58,508 bases of DNA from Isosphaera sp. (GTDB taxonomy: Bacteria > Planctomycetota > Planctomycetia > Gemmatales > Gemmataceae): positions 1 through 58,508 of the forward strand of contig PNKH01000043.1 in the NCBI GenBank assembly GCA_013822345.1, read 5' to 3'. The notes beneath the pieces were generated by a model. That model saw only the letters and a list, made by a program, of their open reading frames with translations, was not told the origin of the DNA and did no database searches. The position numbers and the translations under genes were made by a program. How positions within the stretch are numbered: the stretch's first letter is position 1; each line of letters starts with the position of its first letter. Below are positions 1 through 8,123 of this stretch, piece after piece.

Positions 1-3
1 CAG

Positions 4-429
4 TCAGCTCCCGCCCGGCTCCGCCTTCTCCGCCGGCCCCTTCCGCGGCTCCACCGCCAGGTCGAGCTGCGCGATCCCCTCGGCCGGCACGTCGACCTCC
101 TTCAGCGGGGTGCCGAGTTCGGCGTACCGGCTGCCGACGGTCGCCCGGGACGGGCCGAAGTCCGGGGGCTTGAGCAGAACCAGGTACCGCCCGGGGATCA
201 CCCCGGCCCCCAACTCCTGGGTCCGCAGGGTGAAGTTCCCCCGGTCGTCGACCTGGCCGTAGGCGTCCCGGGCGCCGGGGGTGTGGCCGTGAACCGGGGC
301 GAGGTGGACGGTGATCCCGGCCACCGGCTTGCCGCCGGCGGACAGGGTGCCGGCGACCGGGACCGGGGTCGGACCGCGGTCGCACCCGGCGAGCAGCCCG
401 GCGGCGAGGGCGGGAAGCAGACGGGTCAC
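4..429 (-). CDS. Small lipoprotein with carboxypeptidase-regulatory-like fold
   Basis: This is a 141-residue predicted lipoprotein. The N-terminus has a short signal peptide ending in a lipobox (LLAGC, Cys16). The remainder resembles the one-domain 'carboxypeptidase regulatory-like' beta-sandwich lipoproteins that in planctomycetes commonly follow DUF1559 genes: a V-A-G-T-L start, an aromatic/Gly-rich middle (DDRGNFTLR) and a GRYLVLLKPPD strand. It lies downstream of and on the same strand as the DUF1559 gene at 544-1491, separated by palindrome A1. It probably acts as a surface-anchored partner of that pilin-like protein, but its exact role is unknown. The family assignment rests on context and general pattern; the lipobox is directly visible. 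Confidence 0.75.
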   Translation of the reverse strand: MTRLLPALAAGLLAGCDRGPTPVPVAGTLSAGGKPVAGITVHLAPVHGHTPGARDAYGQVDDRGNFTLRTQELGAGVIPGRYLVLLKPPDFGPSRATVGSRYAELGTPLKEVDVPAEGIAQLDLAVEPRKGPAEKAEPGGS

Positions 430-473
430 GGCGGGCTCCCGGTGGGTTCGGTTGCGGTTCCGAGGGGCCGGGC

Positions 474-537
474 GCGGGAGGGCGAGGCTCCTGCCGAGCC
501 GGGCGCGCCCGGCTCGGCAGGAGCCTCGCCCTCCCGC
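474..537. repeat. Palindrome A1 (64 bp, no loop)
   Basis: A perfect 64-bp palindrome with no spacer, arm core GGGAGGGCGAGGCTCCTGCC, lies between the DUF1559 gene and the lipoprotein gene downstream. A second copy (A2) is at 36449-36510. As RNA it would form a very stable hairpin and could attenuate transcription into the lipoprotein gene. Confidence 0.9.
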
Positions 538-543
538 CGTCGG

Positions 544-1491
544 TCAGTCGAGGTTGAACACCGCCCCGTCGTCCGGCCTCAGAAACCGGTCGACGTTGGT
601 CGAGGTGGTCGAGTACCGGACCCCGCGGACCGACCCGTCGGCCAGGGCGAACTGGGTCGTCCCCGGGTGCGCCGACCCCCAGTTCCCCTGGTAGAAGTCG
701 GTCCCGGCCTGGACCGTCGTCTGGTCCGGGAACAGCCCGGTGTCCTGGCGGGCGACCCCGTCCGTCCCGCCCGACATGGCCGGCTCGTCGAAGTACCACG
801 TGCCGGTGTTGTAGCTCCGGGTGTCCATCGCCTTCTCCCCGAGCAGGGCGCAGTTCGAGGTCCCGTCGGTGATCTCGGTCAGCTTCCAATTCTTGTCCCC
901 CGCCCCCGTCCCGGACACCCGGCGGTTGGCCGCGTAGTCGGTCTTGCCCCACAGGTTCGGGTGGACCTCCGGGTTGAACCGCCACCCCGGGACCACCGGG
1001 TCCTCGGCCGGGGCGGCCTGCGGGTTGGCCCGCGCCCGGGCCGGGCACAACAGGATCTTGATCGCCGCCGCGTAGTCCCCGTACGTCCCGGTCGTCGCCA
1101 CGTTCCCCTGCTCGATGTTCGGCAGGATCGACCACGCCCACCCGCCCGGCTGGTCCTTCGGCCGGCGGTCGCGCCGCCCGAGGCCGCGGTACGCCACCGC
1201 CCCGCTCGGGTTCGTCCGGGAGATGTACGGCTGCTGGAGGAAGTTCGGGGCGGTGGCCGAGGCCGTCGGGCTCAGCCCGAACCCGCTCTTCGGCAGCACC
1301 CCGTAGATGTCGTGGTGGCCGTGGAACCCGAGGGCGATCTGCTTCAGGTGGTTCTGGCACTGGGACCGGGCGGCCGCCTGGCGGACCTTCTGGACGGCCG
1401 GGAGCAGGAGGCCGACCAGGACGGCGATGATGGCGATCACGACCAGCAACTCGATCAGCGTGAAGGCCCGGCGGGGAGAGGGGCGGGCCAC
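544..1491 (-). CDS. DUF1559 pilin-like (type II pseudopilin-like) protein
   Basis: This 315-residue protein carries a prepilin-type N-methylation motif ([19 protein letters not shown]) at about residues 7-26, followed by the DUF1559 domain ([21 protein letters not shown]) and the characteristic C-terminal H-x9-DG motif ([18 protein letters not shown]). I place the start at the GTG at 1491, which is preceded by GGAGG and puts the methylation motif at the N-terminus. The longer open frame upstream runs through palindrome B1 and is not believed. DUF1559 proteins are hugely expanded in Planctomycetes and are thought to be cell-surface pseudopilins, though their function is not established. It is probably cotranscribed with the lipoprotein gene that follows. 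Confidence 0.93.
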   Translation of the reverse strand: MARPSPRRAFTLIELLVVIAIIAVLVGLLLPAVQKVRQAAARSQCQNHLKQIALGFHGHHDIYGVLPKSGFGLSPTASATAPNFLQQPYISRTNPSGAVAYRGLGRRDRRPKDQPGGWAWSILPNIEQGNVATTGTYGDYAAAIKILLCPARARANPQAAPAEDPVVPGWRFNPEVHPNLWGKTDYAANRRVSGTGAGDKNWKLTEITDGTSNCALLGEKAMDTRSYNTGTWYFDEPAMSGGTDGVARQDTGLFPDQTTVQAGTDFYQGNWGSAHPGTTQFALADGSVRGVRYSTTSTNVDRFLRPDDGAVFNLD

Positions 1492-1638
1492 GGATGTCCT
1501 CCGGATAGATGAGGGGCGCGGAAGAGGAGCGACGGGGGAGCCGTCGCCGATGGTGACGCGCCGGGTCGGAGGGTGCAAGGGGAAAATGCGACGGGCGTTC
1601 GCGTGACCGGCGGCCGACCGGCCACCGGTGGACTCGTC

Positions 1639-1843
1639 AGGTGGTTCCCCCTCACCCGCCGCCCCGGACGGAGTCCGGGGCGGCGACCTCTCCCCCGAGT
1701 ACGGGGGAGAGGTGGGGGTGGCTGGCCCCCTCCTCAGCTCCCCGGGTCGGCAACGTTCGGAGGGGCCGCACCGCCCCCACCTCTCCCCGCTGGGGAGAGG
1801 TCGGCTCCGGCGCCTCGCCGGAGCCGGGTGAGGGGCGCCACCT
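1639..1843. repeat. Palindrome B1 (composite, about 205 bp)
   Basis: The outer arms (AGGTGGTTCCCCCTCACCC and its imperfect complement GGGTGAGGGGCGCCACCT) enclose several smaller hairpins built from CCTCTCCCC/GGGGAGAGG and from CCGGAGCC/GGCTCCGG words. It lies between the start of the DUF1559 gene and the 3' end of purF, filling most of a 390-bp gap that shows no other gene. A second copy, B2, lies inside a coding sequence at 52219-52396. Confidence 0.9.
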
Positions 1844-1881
1844 ACAGAGTCCACCACCGCCGCTGACCTCGCCCGGGACGG

Positions 1882-3495
1882 TCAGGTCCGGCCGTCGTCG
1901 TTCACCGAGCACACCAGCGGCTCCGGCGGGCGGTCGTACGTCCGCCCGCCGGCCCCGGTCGCGTGGTTCCGCAGCGCCAGCTGGTACATCTCCTCCCCGG
2001 CCGGGGTCGGGTAGTCCCCGGTCACGCACGCCCGGCACAGCCGGTCGGCCGGCAGGTCGATGCACCGGGCGACCGCGTCCACCGGCAGGTAGAACAGGCT
2101 GTCCGCCCCCAGCTCGGCCGCCATCGCGTCCTGCTCGGCGACCGTCGGCACCTTCCCGGCCATGAACTTCGGCGCGAACAGCTCCCCGACGGTGCTCATG
2201 TCGATGCCGTAGAAGCACGGGGCGACGATCGGCGGGCACGCCACCCGGACGTGCACCTCCCGCGCCCCGCCCTGGTCCCGCAGGTGGTGCAGCAGGCTCT
2301 TCAGCGTCGTGCTCCGGACGATCGAATCCTCGACCAGCAGCACCCGCTTCCCGGACAGCACCTCCCGCAGCGGGGTGAACTTCAGTCGCACCTTGTCGGC
2401 CCGGTTCGCCCCCTCGATGAACGTCCGGCCGATGTACCGGTTCCGGATCAGCCCCTCGACCGACGGCACCCCGAGGGCGAACGCCATCGCGTCGGCCGCC
2501 GCCTTCCCGGTGTCCGGGACCGGCACCACGACGGTCCCCTCCGGGTCGAGCGGGACCCGGCCGAGGACCCGCTCCTGCCGGGCCAGTTCCTGCCCGAGCC
2601 GCGACCGGGACAGGTACACGCTCCGGTCGTCCAGGGTGCTCGACACGTTCGCGAAGTACACCCACTCGAAGAAGCAGTGGGCCATCCGCGGGGCGTCGGC
2701 GAACTTGTGGACCGACAGCTCCCCGTCGCGGATCAGGACCAGGTGCCCCGGCTCCAGCGACCGGACGTTGCGGAACCCGAGGTTCTGCAGGGCGACGCTC
2801 TCGCTGGCGGCCCCGAACATCGGGCCGTCGTGGGCGTAGACGAGCGGCCGCAGCCCGAGCGGGTCGCGGGCCACCACCATCTCGCCCATCGCGTTCAGGA
2901 ACGCGAGGTTGTACGCCCCGTCGAACTTCGCCGCCAGCCGGCGGAACACCTCGACGAGGTCCGGCCGGTCGTCCCCGCGCACCTCGTGCGCGAGGTAGTG
3001 CATGATGACCTCGGTGTCGTTGTCCCGGGTCAGGTGGTAGTCGTGCTGCTTCAGCAGCCGGTCGCGGAGGTCGGCGAAGTTGGTGAGCTGGCCGTTGAAC
3101 GCGAACGCGAACCACTTCCACTTGCACCCGTGCCGCCGCTCGAACGGCTGGGCGTAGCTCCGGGACTGCCCGCCGCAGGTGGCGTACCGGGTGTGCCCGA
3201 TCGCCGCCCGCCCGGCGTACTCCTCCATGATGCTGGCGTACTTGTGCGGGTGGTTGATCCGGAACGCCTCGATGACCGTCCCGACCTCCTTGTACGTGTC
3301 GACGAGTTGTTCCCGCTCCGGGTTGAACGTCGCCATCCCGGCGGCGAGCTGGCCGCGGTTCTGCAGGTCGAGGAGCATCCGCGGCATCAGCCGGGAGACC
3401 TGGTCCGGGTCGCCGGTCCAGACGGGCGAGCGGGTCCCGGCGGGCGGCAGGTGGTACAACGCCGCCACGCCGCATTCGTGGTGCAACTCGTCCAT
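1882..3495 (-). CDS. purF: Amidophosphoribosyltransferase PurF
   Basis: This 537-residue enzyme catalyses the first committed step of purine synthesis, converting PRPP and glutamine to phosphoribosylamine. The N-terminal Ntn glutaminase domain has its nucleophile at Cys8 (ECGVAALY), implying removal of a short propeptide, plus the conserved [10 protein letters not shown]. The phosphoribosyltransferase domain has the PRPP loop [10 protein letters not shown] at about residue 388. CFYGID (about 425) and [11 protein letters not shown] (about 486) match positions of Fe-S cluster ligands in the B. subtilis-type enzyme, so an oxygen-sensitive 4Fe-4S form is likely. The ATG at 3495 was chosen because it puts the Cys near the N-terminus; the frame extends further upstream without homology. 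The gene stands alone, with its own promoter at 3535-3563. Confidence 0.97.
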   Translation of the reverse strand: MDELHHECGVAALYHLPPAGTRSPVWTGDPDQVSRLMPRMLLDLQNRGQLAAGMATFNPEREQLVDTYKEVGTVIEAFRINHPHKYASIMEEYAGRAAIGHTRYATCGGQSRSYAQPFERRHGCKWKWFAFAFNGQLTNFADLRDRLLKQHDYHLTRDNDTEVIMHYLAHEVRGDDRPDLVEVFRRLAAKFDGAYNLAFLNAMGEMVVARDPLGLRPLVYAHDGPMFGAASESVALQNLGFRNVRSLEPGHLVLIRDGELSVHKFADAPRMAHCFFEWVYFANVSSTLDDRSVYLSRSRLGQELARQERVLGRVPLDPEGTVVVPVPDTGKAAADAMAFALGVPSVEGLIRNRYIGRTFIEGANRADKVRLKFTPLREVLSGKRVLLVEDSIVRSTTLKSLLHHLRDQGGAREVHVRVACPPIVAPCFYGIDMSTVGELFAPKFMAGKVPTVAEQDAMAAELGADSLFYLPVDAVARCIDLPADRLCRACVTGDYPTPAGEEMYQLALRNHATGAGGRTYDRPPEPLVCSVNDDGRT

Positions 3496-3534
3496 GTCAC
3501 CGCCGGGGCTGGGAGAGGCGACCGTCCTACCGGC

Positions 3535-3563
3535 AGTATAAGACCCGGCCGGGTGGGGTCCAA
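3535..3563 (-). promoter_or_regulatory. Sigma70-type promoter of purF
   Basis: Read on the minus strand, TTGGAC (3558-3563) and TATACT (3535-3540) are separated by exactly 17 bp, about 40 bp upstream of the purF ATG. This is one of the clearest housekeeping promoters in the window. Confidence 0.7.
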
Positions 3564-3649
3564 CGGCCGGGGGCGGGGGGCGGCAATCCGCCGGCCCGGG
3601 ACCGTCGTCTGACCGGTGTCGTCCGCACCTACCGAGTTGGAGGGTTGAG

Positions 3650-4285
3650 ATGTCGCTCCGGATTCTGCCGCTGGCACTGGTGCTCGGGCTCGCCGGGTCC
3701 CTCCCGGCCCAGGAGAAGAAGGAAGACAAGAAGGCCGACCCGGCCGCCGGGCCGCTGGAGGTGACCGCCACCGGGAAGGCGACGAAGTACGAGCTGGACC
3801 CGGCGAAGGCCGGGGCGGAGTTCAAGAAGTCGCTGGAGGACATGGCAAAGAAGAAGGGGCTGGTGGGCGGGCGGCCGCCGGCCCCGCCGGCGGTCGACCT
3901 GGCGGTGTCGATCAAGAACACCTCCGACAAGCCGGTGCGGGTGTGGGTGAAGGGCGACCCGGTGGTGCTGACGCTGGAGCTGAAGGGGAAGGGGGCGGTG
4001 AACGTCGACTCGTTCGGGCCGATGACGCTGGAGTTCCGGCTGCCGGAGGCGGTGGAGATCGGGCCGGGGAAGACCTACGAGATGCCGCTGAAGGCGCTGC
4101 AGAGCGGGATGCGCGGGCAGACCCGGTTCTCGTACTGGACGGAGCCGGGGGAGTACGAGCTGGTGGCGGCGCTGAGGACCGGGGTGAGCCCGGCCCCGAA
4201 GGGGTCGAAGGAGGGGATGGACGGGTTCGGGATGGTGACCGCGACCGGCCCGGGGCTGAAGCTGACGGTCGAGGCGAAGAAGTGA
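3650..4285 (+). CDS. Exported protein of unknown function
   Basis: This 211-residue protein has a clear signal peptide (about residues 1-20, cleavage near SLPAQ), a short Lys-rich linker and a predicted all-beta body ([36 protein letters not shown]). The '[10 protein letters not shown]' and 'PGEYEL' elements recall Ig-like periplasmic domains of the BsuPI kind, but I do not recognise the family with certainty. GGAGGG sits just upstream of the ATG. It is divergent from purF and convergent with the desaturase gene, so it is probably monocistronic. Confidence 0.85.
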   Translation: MSLRILPLALVLGLAGSLPAQEKKEDKKADPAAGPLEVTATGKATKYELDPAKAGAEFKKSLEDMAKKKGLVGGRPPAPPAVDLAVSIKNTSDKPVRVWVKGDPVVLTLELKGKGAVNVDSFGPMTLEFRLPEAVEIGPGKTYEMPLKALQSGMRGQTRFSYWTEPGEYELVAALRTGVSPAPKGSKEGMDGFGMVTATGPGLKLTVEAKK

Positions 4286-4342
4286 CGGCGGTCAGGCCCG
4301 GCGGGCCTCCCGCCGGGCCTCCCGGGTCGGGACACGCACCTT

Positions 4343-5242
4343 CTACGCCAGCCCGGTCCAGCTCATCAGCCGGATCAGGTAGTAGCTGACGTCCACCTGC
4401 CACCACCGGAGGCCGTGCCGGGCGGAGGTCGGGAACGCGTGGTGGGCGTTGTGCCACCCCTCCCCGAGGGCGAGGATCCCGAACACCACGTTGTTCCGGC
4501 TCTCGTCCTCGCTCCGGTACGGCCGCAGCCCCCACAGGTGGCAGGCCGAGTTCACGCTCCAGGTCACGTGGTGGACCAGGAAGATCCGCACCAGCCCGCC
4601 CCAGATCAGGCCGGTCCACACCCCCGCCCAGCTCCCCGCCACCAGCCCGCCGACCAGCCCCGGGATCGCCAGCCCGAGGACGATCCAGACCGGCCACAGG
4701 GCGTCCGCGACCCGCAGGGCCCGGCTCTTCCGCAGGTCCTTGACGTACTCGTCCAGGCCCGGCGGGTCGGCCTGGAAGAACCACCCGATGTGGGAGTGCC
4801 AGGCCCCGCGGAGCACCCCGAGGACGCCCCGCCCGCTGTGGTGCGGGGTGTGCGGGTCGTCCGCCGTGTCCGAGTGCTGGTGGTGCCGGCGGTGGAACGC
4901 CACCCACTTGAACAGCGACCCCTGGACGGCCATCGACCCGAGGGCGGCGAACACCACCTTCACCCTGGTGTACGTCTCGAAGCTGCGGTGGACGAACAGC
5001 CGGTGGAACCCGACGGTGATCCCCAGGCCCGTCACCAGGCACATGCCGATCAGCAGCCCCATGTCGGTCCACGAGAACCCCCACCCCCAGAGGAAGAACG
5101 GGGCGGCGACGAGGCCGAGCAGGGGGACGACGATGACCAGCAGGGTGACGAACCGGACGACGAGCGGGGCGCGGCCGGGCAGCTCGAGACCCGGCGGGGA
5201 GGCGGGGGGGCCGGAGAGGGTTGGCGCGGCGGCTTCGGACAT
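4343..5242 (-). CDS. Fatty acid desaturase (delta-9 acyl-CoA desaturase type)
   Basis: This 299-residue integral membrane di-iron desaturase carries all three histidine boxes: HRLFVH (about residues 80-85), HRRHHQH (about 116-122) and HNAHH (about 262-266). Four hydrophobic helices are present, two of them near residues 28-70. It would introduce a double bond into membrane acyl chains using O2 and an electron donor that is not encoded nearby. The start at 5242 (MSEAAAP) was chosen because the upstream extension is low-complexity and reaches into the tRNA region. It is monocistronic and convergent with the exported-protein gene. Confidence 0.93.
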   Translation of the reverse strand: MSEAAAPTLSGPPASPPGLELPGRAPLVVRFVTLLVIVVPLLGLVAAPFFLWGWGFSWTDMGLLIGMCLVTGLGITVGFHRLFVHRSFETYTRVKVVFAALGSMAVQGSLFKWVAFHRRHHQHSDTADDPHTPHHSGRGVLGVLRGAWHSHIGWFFQADPPGLDEYVKDLRKSRALRVADALWPVWIVLGLAIPGLVGGLVAGSWAGVWTGLIWGGLVRIFLVHHVTWSVNSACHLWGLRPYRSEDESRNNVVFGILALGEGWHNAHHAFPTSARHGLRWWQVDVSYYLIRLMSWTGLA

Positions 5243-5441
5243 GGCCCGGGTCCCGGTCACTTCGGGAAGGTGGGCCGCCCTCCGCGGCCCTTCGGACAGG
5301 TGTCTGCACGTCCCGGGCCGCCGGGGCGGTGCGGGCCGTCGGGACTTTCCCGGGCGGGTGTGAGGCGGGGCGGCGGGGCACCGCGCCCGCCCGGCCGGCG
5401 GGTCCGGACCCGCGGCCGACGCGGGGGCGCCCCGCCGCCAG

Positions 5442-5510
5442 TACCCCGAGAAGGAGTCGAACCTTCGCCGCCAGGCTTCGTAGACCCGGCGCCGACCCGT
5501 CGGCCGGGGC
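5442..5510 (-). tRNA. tRNA-Arg(ACG), atypical
   Basis: The anticodon loop CTACGAA sits on a 5-bp stem (CGGGT/GCCTG), and the T-arm GAAGG-TTCGACT-CCTTC is perfect. The acceptor GCCCCGG/TCGGGGT has G-U pairs at both ends. Only about 15 nt lie between acceptor and anticodon stem; a CCGA/TCGG D-stem abuts the acceptor directly, so U8/A9 are missing. It is the last gene of the array, has no encoded CCA, and may be degenerate. Confidence 0.65.
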
Positions 5511-5515
5511 GTCAG

Positions 5516-5584
5516 TTCTCCGTGCGGGAGTCGAACCTGCCAACCGGGCTTCGGAGGCCCGGCGCCGCAACCGTCGGACGGAGA
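5516..5584 (-). tRNA. tRNA-Arg(CCG), atypical
   Basis: The acceptor TCTCCGT/ACGGAGA is perfect, and the anticodon arm CGGGC-CTCCGAA-GCCCG gives anticodon CCG. The T-stem has one A-C mismatch (GCAGG/CCCGC). As in its neighbour, the D-arm (CCG/CGG stem) follows the acceptor with no U8/A9. Its length is 69 nt with no CCA, and it is 5 nt from the next tRNA. Confidence 0.7.
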
Positions 5585-5585
5585 G

Positions 5586-5657
5586 TCAGGGAGGCAGGAA
5601 TCGAACCTGCTTGGGCGGGTTCCCGAAACCCGTGGCCGGCCAATGGCCCACACCCTG
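5586..5657 (-). tRNA. tRNA-Pro(CGG)
   Basis: The D-arm is GGCC/GGCC, the anticodon arm CGGGT-TTCGGGA-ACCCG, and the T-arm GCAGG-TTCGATT-CCTGC. U8 is present. The acceptor CAGGGTG/CTCCCTG has one U-U mismatch. It starts one base after the 5' end of tRNA-Arg(CCG). Together with the proline synthetase gene at 12825 it serves CCG decoding, which is common in such GC-rich coding. Confidence 0.85.
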
Positions 5658-5669
5658 AAAGACCAAGGT

Positions 5670-5735
5670 CGGGCCGCCACGGAGGGCGGCCCCTACCAAC
5701 ATCGTCTCGTAGGGGCCGCCCTCCGTGGCGGCCCG
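5670..5735. repeat. Palindrome I inside the tRNA array
   Basis: Two 27-bp perfect arms (core GGGCCGCCACGGAGGGCGGC, ending CCCTAC) with a 12-nt loop separate tRNA-Phe from tRNA-Pro. It interrupts an array whose other spacers are 1-11 nt. The GTAGGGG ends resemble families D and N. Confidence 0.9.
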
Positions 5736-5746
5736 CGCCTCCCCAG

Positions 5747-5819
5747 TCCCGGTGGCTGGAGTCGAACCAGCTCCTCCGCGTTTTCAGCGCGGCGCTGCTA
5801 CCGAGTCAGCTTCGCCGGG
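5747..5819 (-). tRNA. tRNA-Phe(GAA)
   Basis: The anticodon arm is CCGCG-CTGAAAA-CGCGG, the D-arm GCTG/CAGC with GG in the loop, and the T-arm GCTGG-TTCGACT-CCAGC. The acceptor CCCGGCG/CACCGGG has one mismatch, and position 8 is A instead of U. There is no CCA. Confidence 0.85.
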
Positions 5820-5828
5820 AATCGTCGG

Positions 5829-5901
5829 TGCCCCGCCAGGGGATCGAACCCTGCGTCTGCCGGTTAAAAGCCGGCGGCTTCGCCGTTGGAGCACGCGGGG
5901 C
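5829..5901 (-). tRNA. tRNA-Lys(TTT)
   Basis: The acceptor GCCCCGC/GCGGGGC, anticodon arm GCCGG-CTTTTAA-CCGGC and T-arm CAGGG-TTCGATC-CCCTG are all perfect. Position 8 is G rather than U. There is no CCA. Confidence 0.88.
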
Positions 5902-5907
5902 GGTCAG

Positions 5908-5982
5908 TTCCGGGGGCTGGAATCGAACCAGCGGCGGCCGCCTTCAAAGGGCGGCATCGGTACCAGCACCGAACCCCCCGGA
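5908..5982 (-). tRNA. tRNA-Gln(TTG)
   Basis: The acceptor TCCGGGG/CCCCGGA is perfect, the D-stem is TCGG/CCGA, and the anticodon arm is CCGCC-CTTTGAA-GGCGG. The T-arm GCTGG-TTCGATT-CCAGC is identical to that of its neighbour tRNA-Gln(CTG). U8 is absent. Confidence 0.85.
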
Positions 5983-5992
5983 GTCGTCACAG

Positions 5993-6067
5993 TTGCCGGG
6001 GCTGGAATCGAACCAGCGTCGCCCACCTTCAGAGGGTGGTATCCGTACCAGCACGGAATCCCCGGCA
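5993..6067 (-). tRNA. tRNA-Gln(CTG)
   Basis: The acceptor TGCCGGG/CCCGGCA is perfect, the D-stem is TCCG/CGGA, the anticodon arm is CCACC-CTCTGAA-GGTGG and the T-arm GCTGG-TTCGATT-CCAGC. It looks like a duplicate of tRNA-Gln(TTG): same D-loop TGCTGGTA and same T-arm. U8 is absent. Confidence 0.85.
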
Positions 6068-6078
6068 TCGTCGGTCAG

Positions 6079-6152
6079 CAGCGGTGGCAGGACTCGAACC
6101 TGCAGTTTCTGCTTTAACAGAGCAGCGCCTTACCGTTCGGCTCCACACCGCT
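6079..6152 (-). tRNA. tRNA-Asn(GTT)
   Basis: This is the first gene of the array. The acceptor AGCGGTG/CACCGCT is perfect, the anticodon arm is CTGCT-CTGTTAA-AGCAG, the T-arm is GCAGG-TTCGAGT-CCTGC and the discriminator is G. U8 is present. It is the most canonical member together with tRNA-Pro. Confidence 0.9.
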
Positions 6153-6170
6153 GTGGGTGCCCCGGAAACG

Positions 6171-6213
6171 CCCCGGGGCCGGGCGCCCCTCGCGGATGCG
6201 CCCGGCCCCGGGG
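6171..6213. repeat. GC hairpin upstream of the tRNA array
   Basis: Sixteen-bp perfect arms (CCCCGGGGCCGGGCGC and its complement) enclose an 11-nt loop just upstream of tRNA-Asn. Its role is unknown; it could belong to the array leader. From here to the next palindrome (6214-6373) no gene or clear promoter is seen. Confidence 0.6.
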
Positions 6214-6373
6214 ACAAACCCCGTGTGGTCCGCGCGTCACCCGGTGACGGGCTGCGGGCGTTGGGCATTCCGGGGCCGGTTCGGTATCAGGACCACTGGA
6301 GTTCCTCCCTCGCGGTGTTCACTACCACAGACGCGGCCGCCGGAAGATGGTTCGCGGCGGCCGCGGATTTCTT

Positions 6374-6488
6374 TCCCGGGACCGCGGCCGTCCCGGCCGC
6401 CCCGCCGACCCGACTCCGGTCGCCCCCGGGACGGTCGTGATGCCTCCCCACCAGGGGAGCAGCGGCCGGGACGGCCGCGGTCCCGGGA
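6374..6488. repeat. Palindrome E1
   Basis: The outer arms (core GGACCGCGGCCGTCCCGG, 27 bp perfect) enclose a GC-rich middle. It is one of four family E copies (also 8831, 54352 and 58095). It lies 6 bp beyond the stop codon of the small exported protein gene. Confidence 0.88.
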
Positions 6489-6494
6489 CTCCCC

Positions 6495-6863
6495 TCACCA
6501 GGCGAACCCGTTGTCGTAGTCCCGCACCGGGACGATCCGGGTCGCGTACCCGAACGCCTCCAGCCGGAACGCCGCCGCCTGGGCGGACCGGGACGTCTCG
6601 AACCGCCCGTACACCCGGGCCGGGGCGAACGGCGACGTCTTGTACACCACCACGAAGTCGAAGTCGACCCGCGGCGGGAACGGGACCGGCCGGGGCGGGA
6701 ACGGGCCGGGGTTCGGGTACGGGTAGGGGTACGGGGCCCACCCGTTGCCCGGGAAGTACCCGCCGAAGAACCCGGTCGACTTGACCGGGTCGGCCGCCGA
6801 CGCCGCCCCCGCGACCCCGACCGCCGCCACCGCCGCCGCCACCCACCGCTTGAAGCCGCTCAT
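6495..6863 (-). CDS. Small exported Pro/Tyr-rich protein
   Basis: This 122-residue protein has a signal peptide (residues 1-24, ending SAADP) and a low-complexity Gly/Pro/Tyr segment (repeated PYPYP and FPPRP) at about residues 34-64. A small C-terminal domain follows (VVVYKTSPF, FRLEAFGYATRIVPV) that may fold as an SPOR-like alpha/beta unit. The function is unknown. The ATG is preceded by GGAGGA. It is probably envelope-located, transcribed divergently from manA. Confidence 0.75.
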   Translation of the reverse strand: MSGFKRWVAAAVAAVGVAGAASAADPVKSTGFFGGYFPGNGWAPYPYPYPNPGPFPPRPVPFPPRVDFDFVVVYKTSPFAPARVYGRFETSRSAQAAAFRLEAFGYATRIVPVRDYDNGFAW

Positions 6864-6970
6864 CGCTGTCCTCCTCCGGGCCTGGCCCGGCCTCGTGTGT
6901 GCTGCGGGTGAGTCGCCCGCCCACCCGTCTCATCCGTGAATCGCCGTCCGGCGGCCAAATTGCGCTCCCG

Positions 6971-7000
6971 TTGTCGCCCGGCCCGGCCGGGAGGTATGCT
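6971..7000 (+). promoter_or_regulatory. Probable manA promoter
   Basis: TTGTCG (6971-6976) and TATGCT (6995-7000) are spaced 18 bp apart, 24 bp before the manA ATG. Confidence 0.5.
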
Positions 7001-7023
7001 GACCGCACGCACGAGGCCCCGCG

Positions 7024-8007
7024 ATGGACCTGTACCCGCTCCGGTTCGAGCCGATCTTCACGACCAACCTGTGGGGCGGCCGGCGCCTCCCCGACCTCCT
7101 CGGGCGCGCGGTCGGGCACCCCGACCCGGTCGGCGAGGCGTGGGTGCTCAGCGACGTGGACGGGAGCCAGACCCCGGTCGCCGACGGCCCGCTCGCCGGG
7201 GCCACCCTGCGCGAGCTGATGGCCGCCGACCCGGGGCGCGTCCTCGGCCCGGCCGCCGCCCCGCAGGGCCGGTTCCCGCTGCTCCTGAAGTTCCTCGACG
7301 CCCGGCAGGAGTTGTCCGTCCAGGTCCACCCGAACGACGACCAGGCGGCGGAGCTCGGCCCGGGGAAGTTCGGGAAGACGGAGGCGTGGGTGGTGCTGGA
7401 GGCGAACCCGCGGACGAGCCGGCTGTACGCCGGGTTCGCCCCCGGGATGACGGCCGACCGGTTCCGGGCCGCCCTGGCGGCCGGGGCCGTCCCGGGCGCG
7501 CTCCACGCCTTCACCCCGCGGCCCGGGGACTGCGTGTTCGTGAAGGCCGGCACGGTCCACGCGATCGGGGCCGACCTCCTCCTGTTCGAGGTGCAGCAGA
7601 CGAGCGACCTCACCTACCGGCTGTACGACTGGGGCCGGGTCGACGCGAAGACCGGCCGGCCGCGGGAGCTGCACGTCGAGGAGGGGCTGGCGGTCGCGGA
7701 CTTCGCCCGCGGGCCGTGCCCGCCGGTCCGGCCGACGGCGGAGGAGGCCGGCGGGGTGCGGTCCGAGAGGCTGGTCGGGTGCCGGTACTTCACCCTGGAC
7801 CGGACGACCGGGCGGGCGCCGTTCCCGGTCGGGGCGGCGGGGCGGTGCCGGGCGGTGGTGTGCGTCGGCGGGGCCGGGGAGCTGGAGTGGCGCGGGCACC
7901 GCTCCCCGGTGAAGGTCGGCGACACGGTGCTGCTCCCGGCCGAGGTGGGGGCGGCGACGTTCCACCCGGCCGGCGACGCGGTGGTGCTGGAGTGCGGGTT
8001 GCCGTAG
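7024..8007 (+). CDS. manA: Mannose-6-phosphate isomerase, class I
   Basis: This 327-residue cytosolic Zn-dependent isomerase interconverts mannose-6-P and fructose-6-P. Metal-site motifs are visible: QVHPND (about residue 99), GKTEAW (about 117) and GTVHAIG (about 176). The length and the N-terminal LYPLRFEPIF-TTNLWGG match the short Bacillus-type class I enzymes. The stop TAG (8005-8007) lies within the end of palindrome D1. It is in line with pxpA but separated from it by D1, so cotranscription is possible but not certain. Confidence 0.94.
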   Translation: MDLYPLRFEPIFTTNLWGGRRLPDLLGRAVGHPDPVGEAWVLSDVDGSQTPVADGPLAGATLRELMAADPGRVLGPAAAPQGRFPLLLKFLDARQELSVQVHPNDDQAAELGPGKFGKTEAWVVLEANPRTSRLYAGFAPGMTADRFRAALAAGAVPGALHAFTPRPGDCVFVKAGTVHAIGADLLLFEVQQTSDLTYRLYDWGRVDAKTGRPRELHVEEGLAVADFARGPCPPVRPTAEEAGGVRSERLVGCRYFTLDRTTGRAPFPVGAAGRCRAVVCVGGAGELEWRGHRSPVKVGDTVLLPAEVGAATFHPAGDAVVLECGLP

Positions 8008-8099
8008 GGTGGGCCGAAGCCGGCGCTTCGCCGGCGAGTCCCACCGCGAGGCGGTTGGTGGGACTCGCCGGCGAAGCGCCGGCTTCGGCCCACCCTACG
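8003..8099. repeat. Palindrome D1
   Basis: A near-perfect 97-bp palindrome begins CGTAGGGTGGGCCGAAGCCG and ends with its complement. The left end contains the TAG stop of manA and the right end lies 25 bp before the pxpA start. A shorter copy, D2, at 27561-27607 likewise provides a stop codon. Confidence 0.92.
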
Positions 8100-8123
8100 A
8101 CTACGACCGGCCCGGGGTTCGTC

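Noticed and set aside
1492-1857. Longer N-terminus for the first DUF1559 protein
   Set aside because: The extension is a translation of palindrome B1; the prepilin motif must be near the true N-terminus and a GTG with GGAGG lies in the right place.
1963-3612. A 549-codon plus-strand frame over purF
   Set aside because: It is antisense to the well-conserved purF and has no recognisable domain or ribosome binding site.
6029-6268. 79-codon protein frame over the tRNA array
   Set aside because: It overlaps structured tRNA genes and has no supporting features.
6214-6345. A ninth tRNA upstream of tRNA-Asn
   Set aside because: Some tRNA-like words occur (GGTTCGGTATC) but no acceptor, anticodon or T-arm can be paired.
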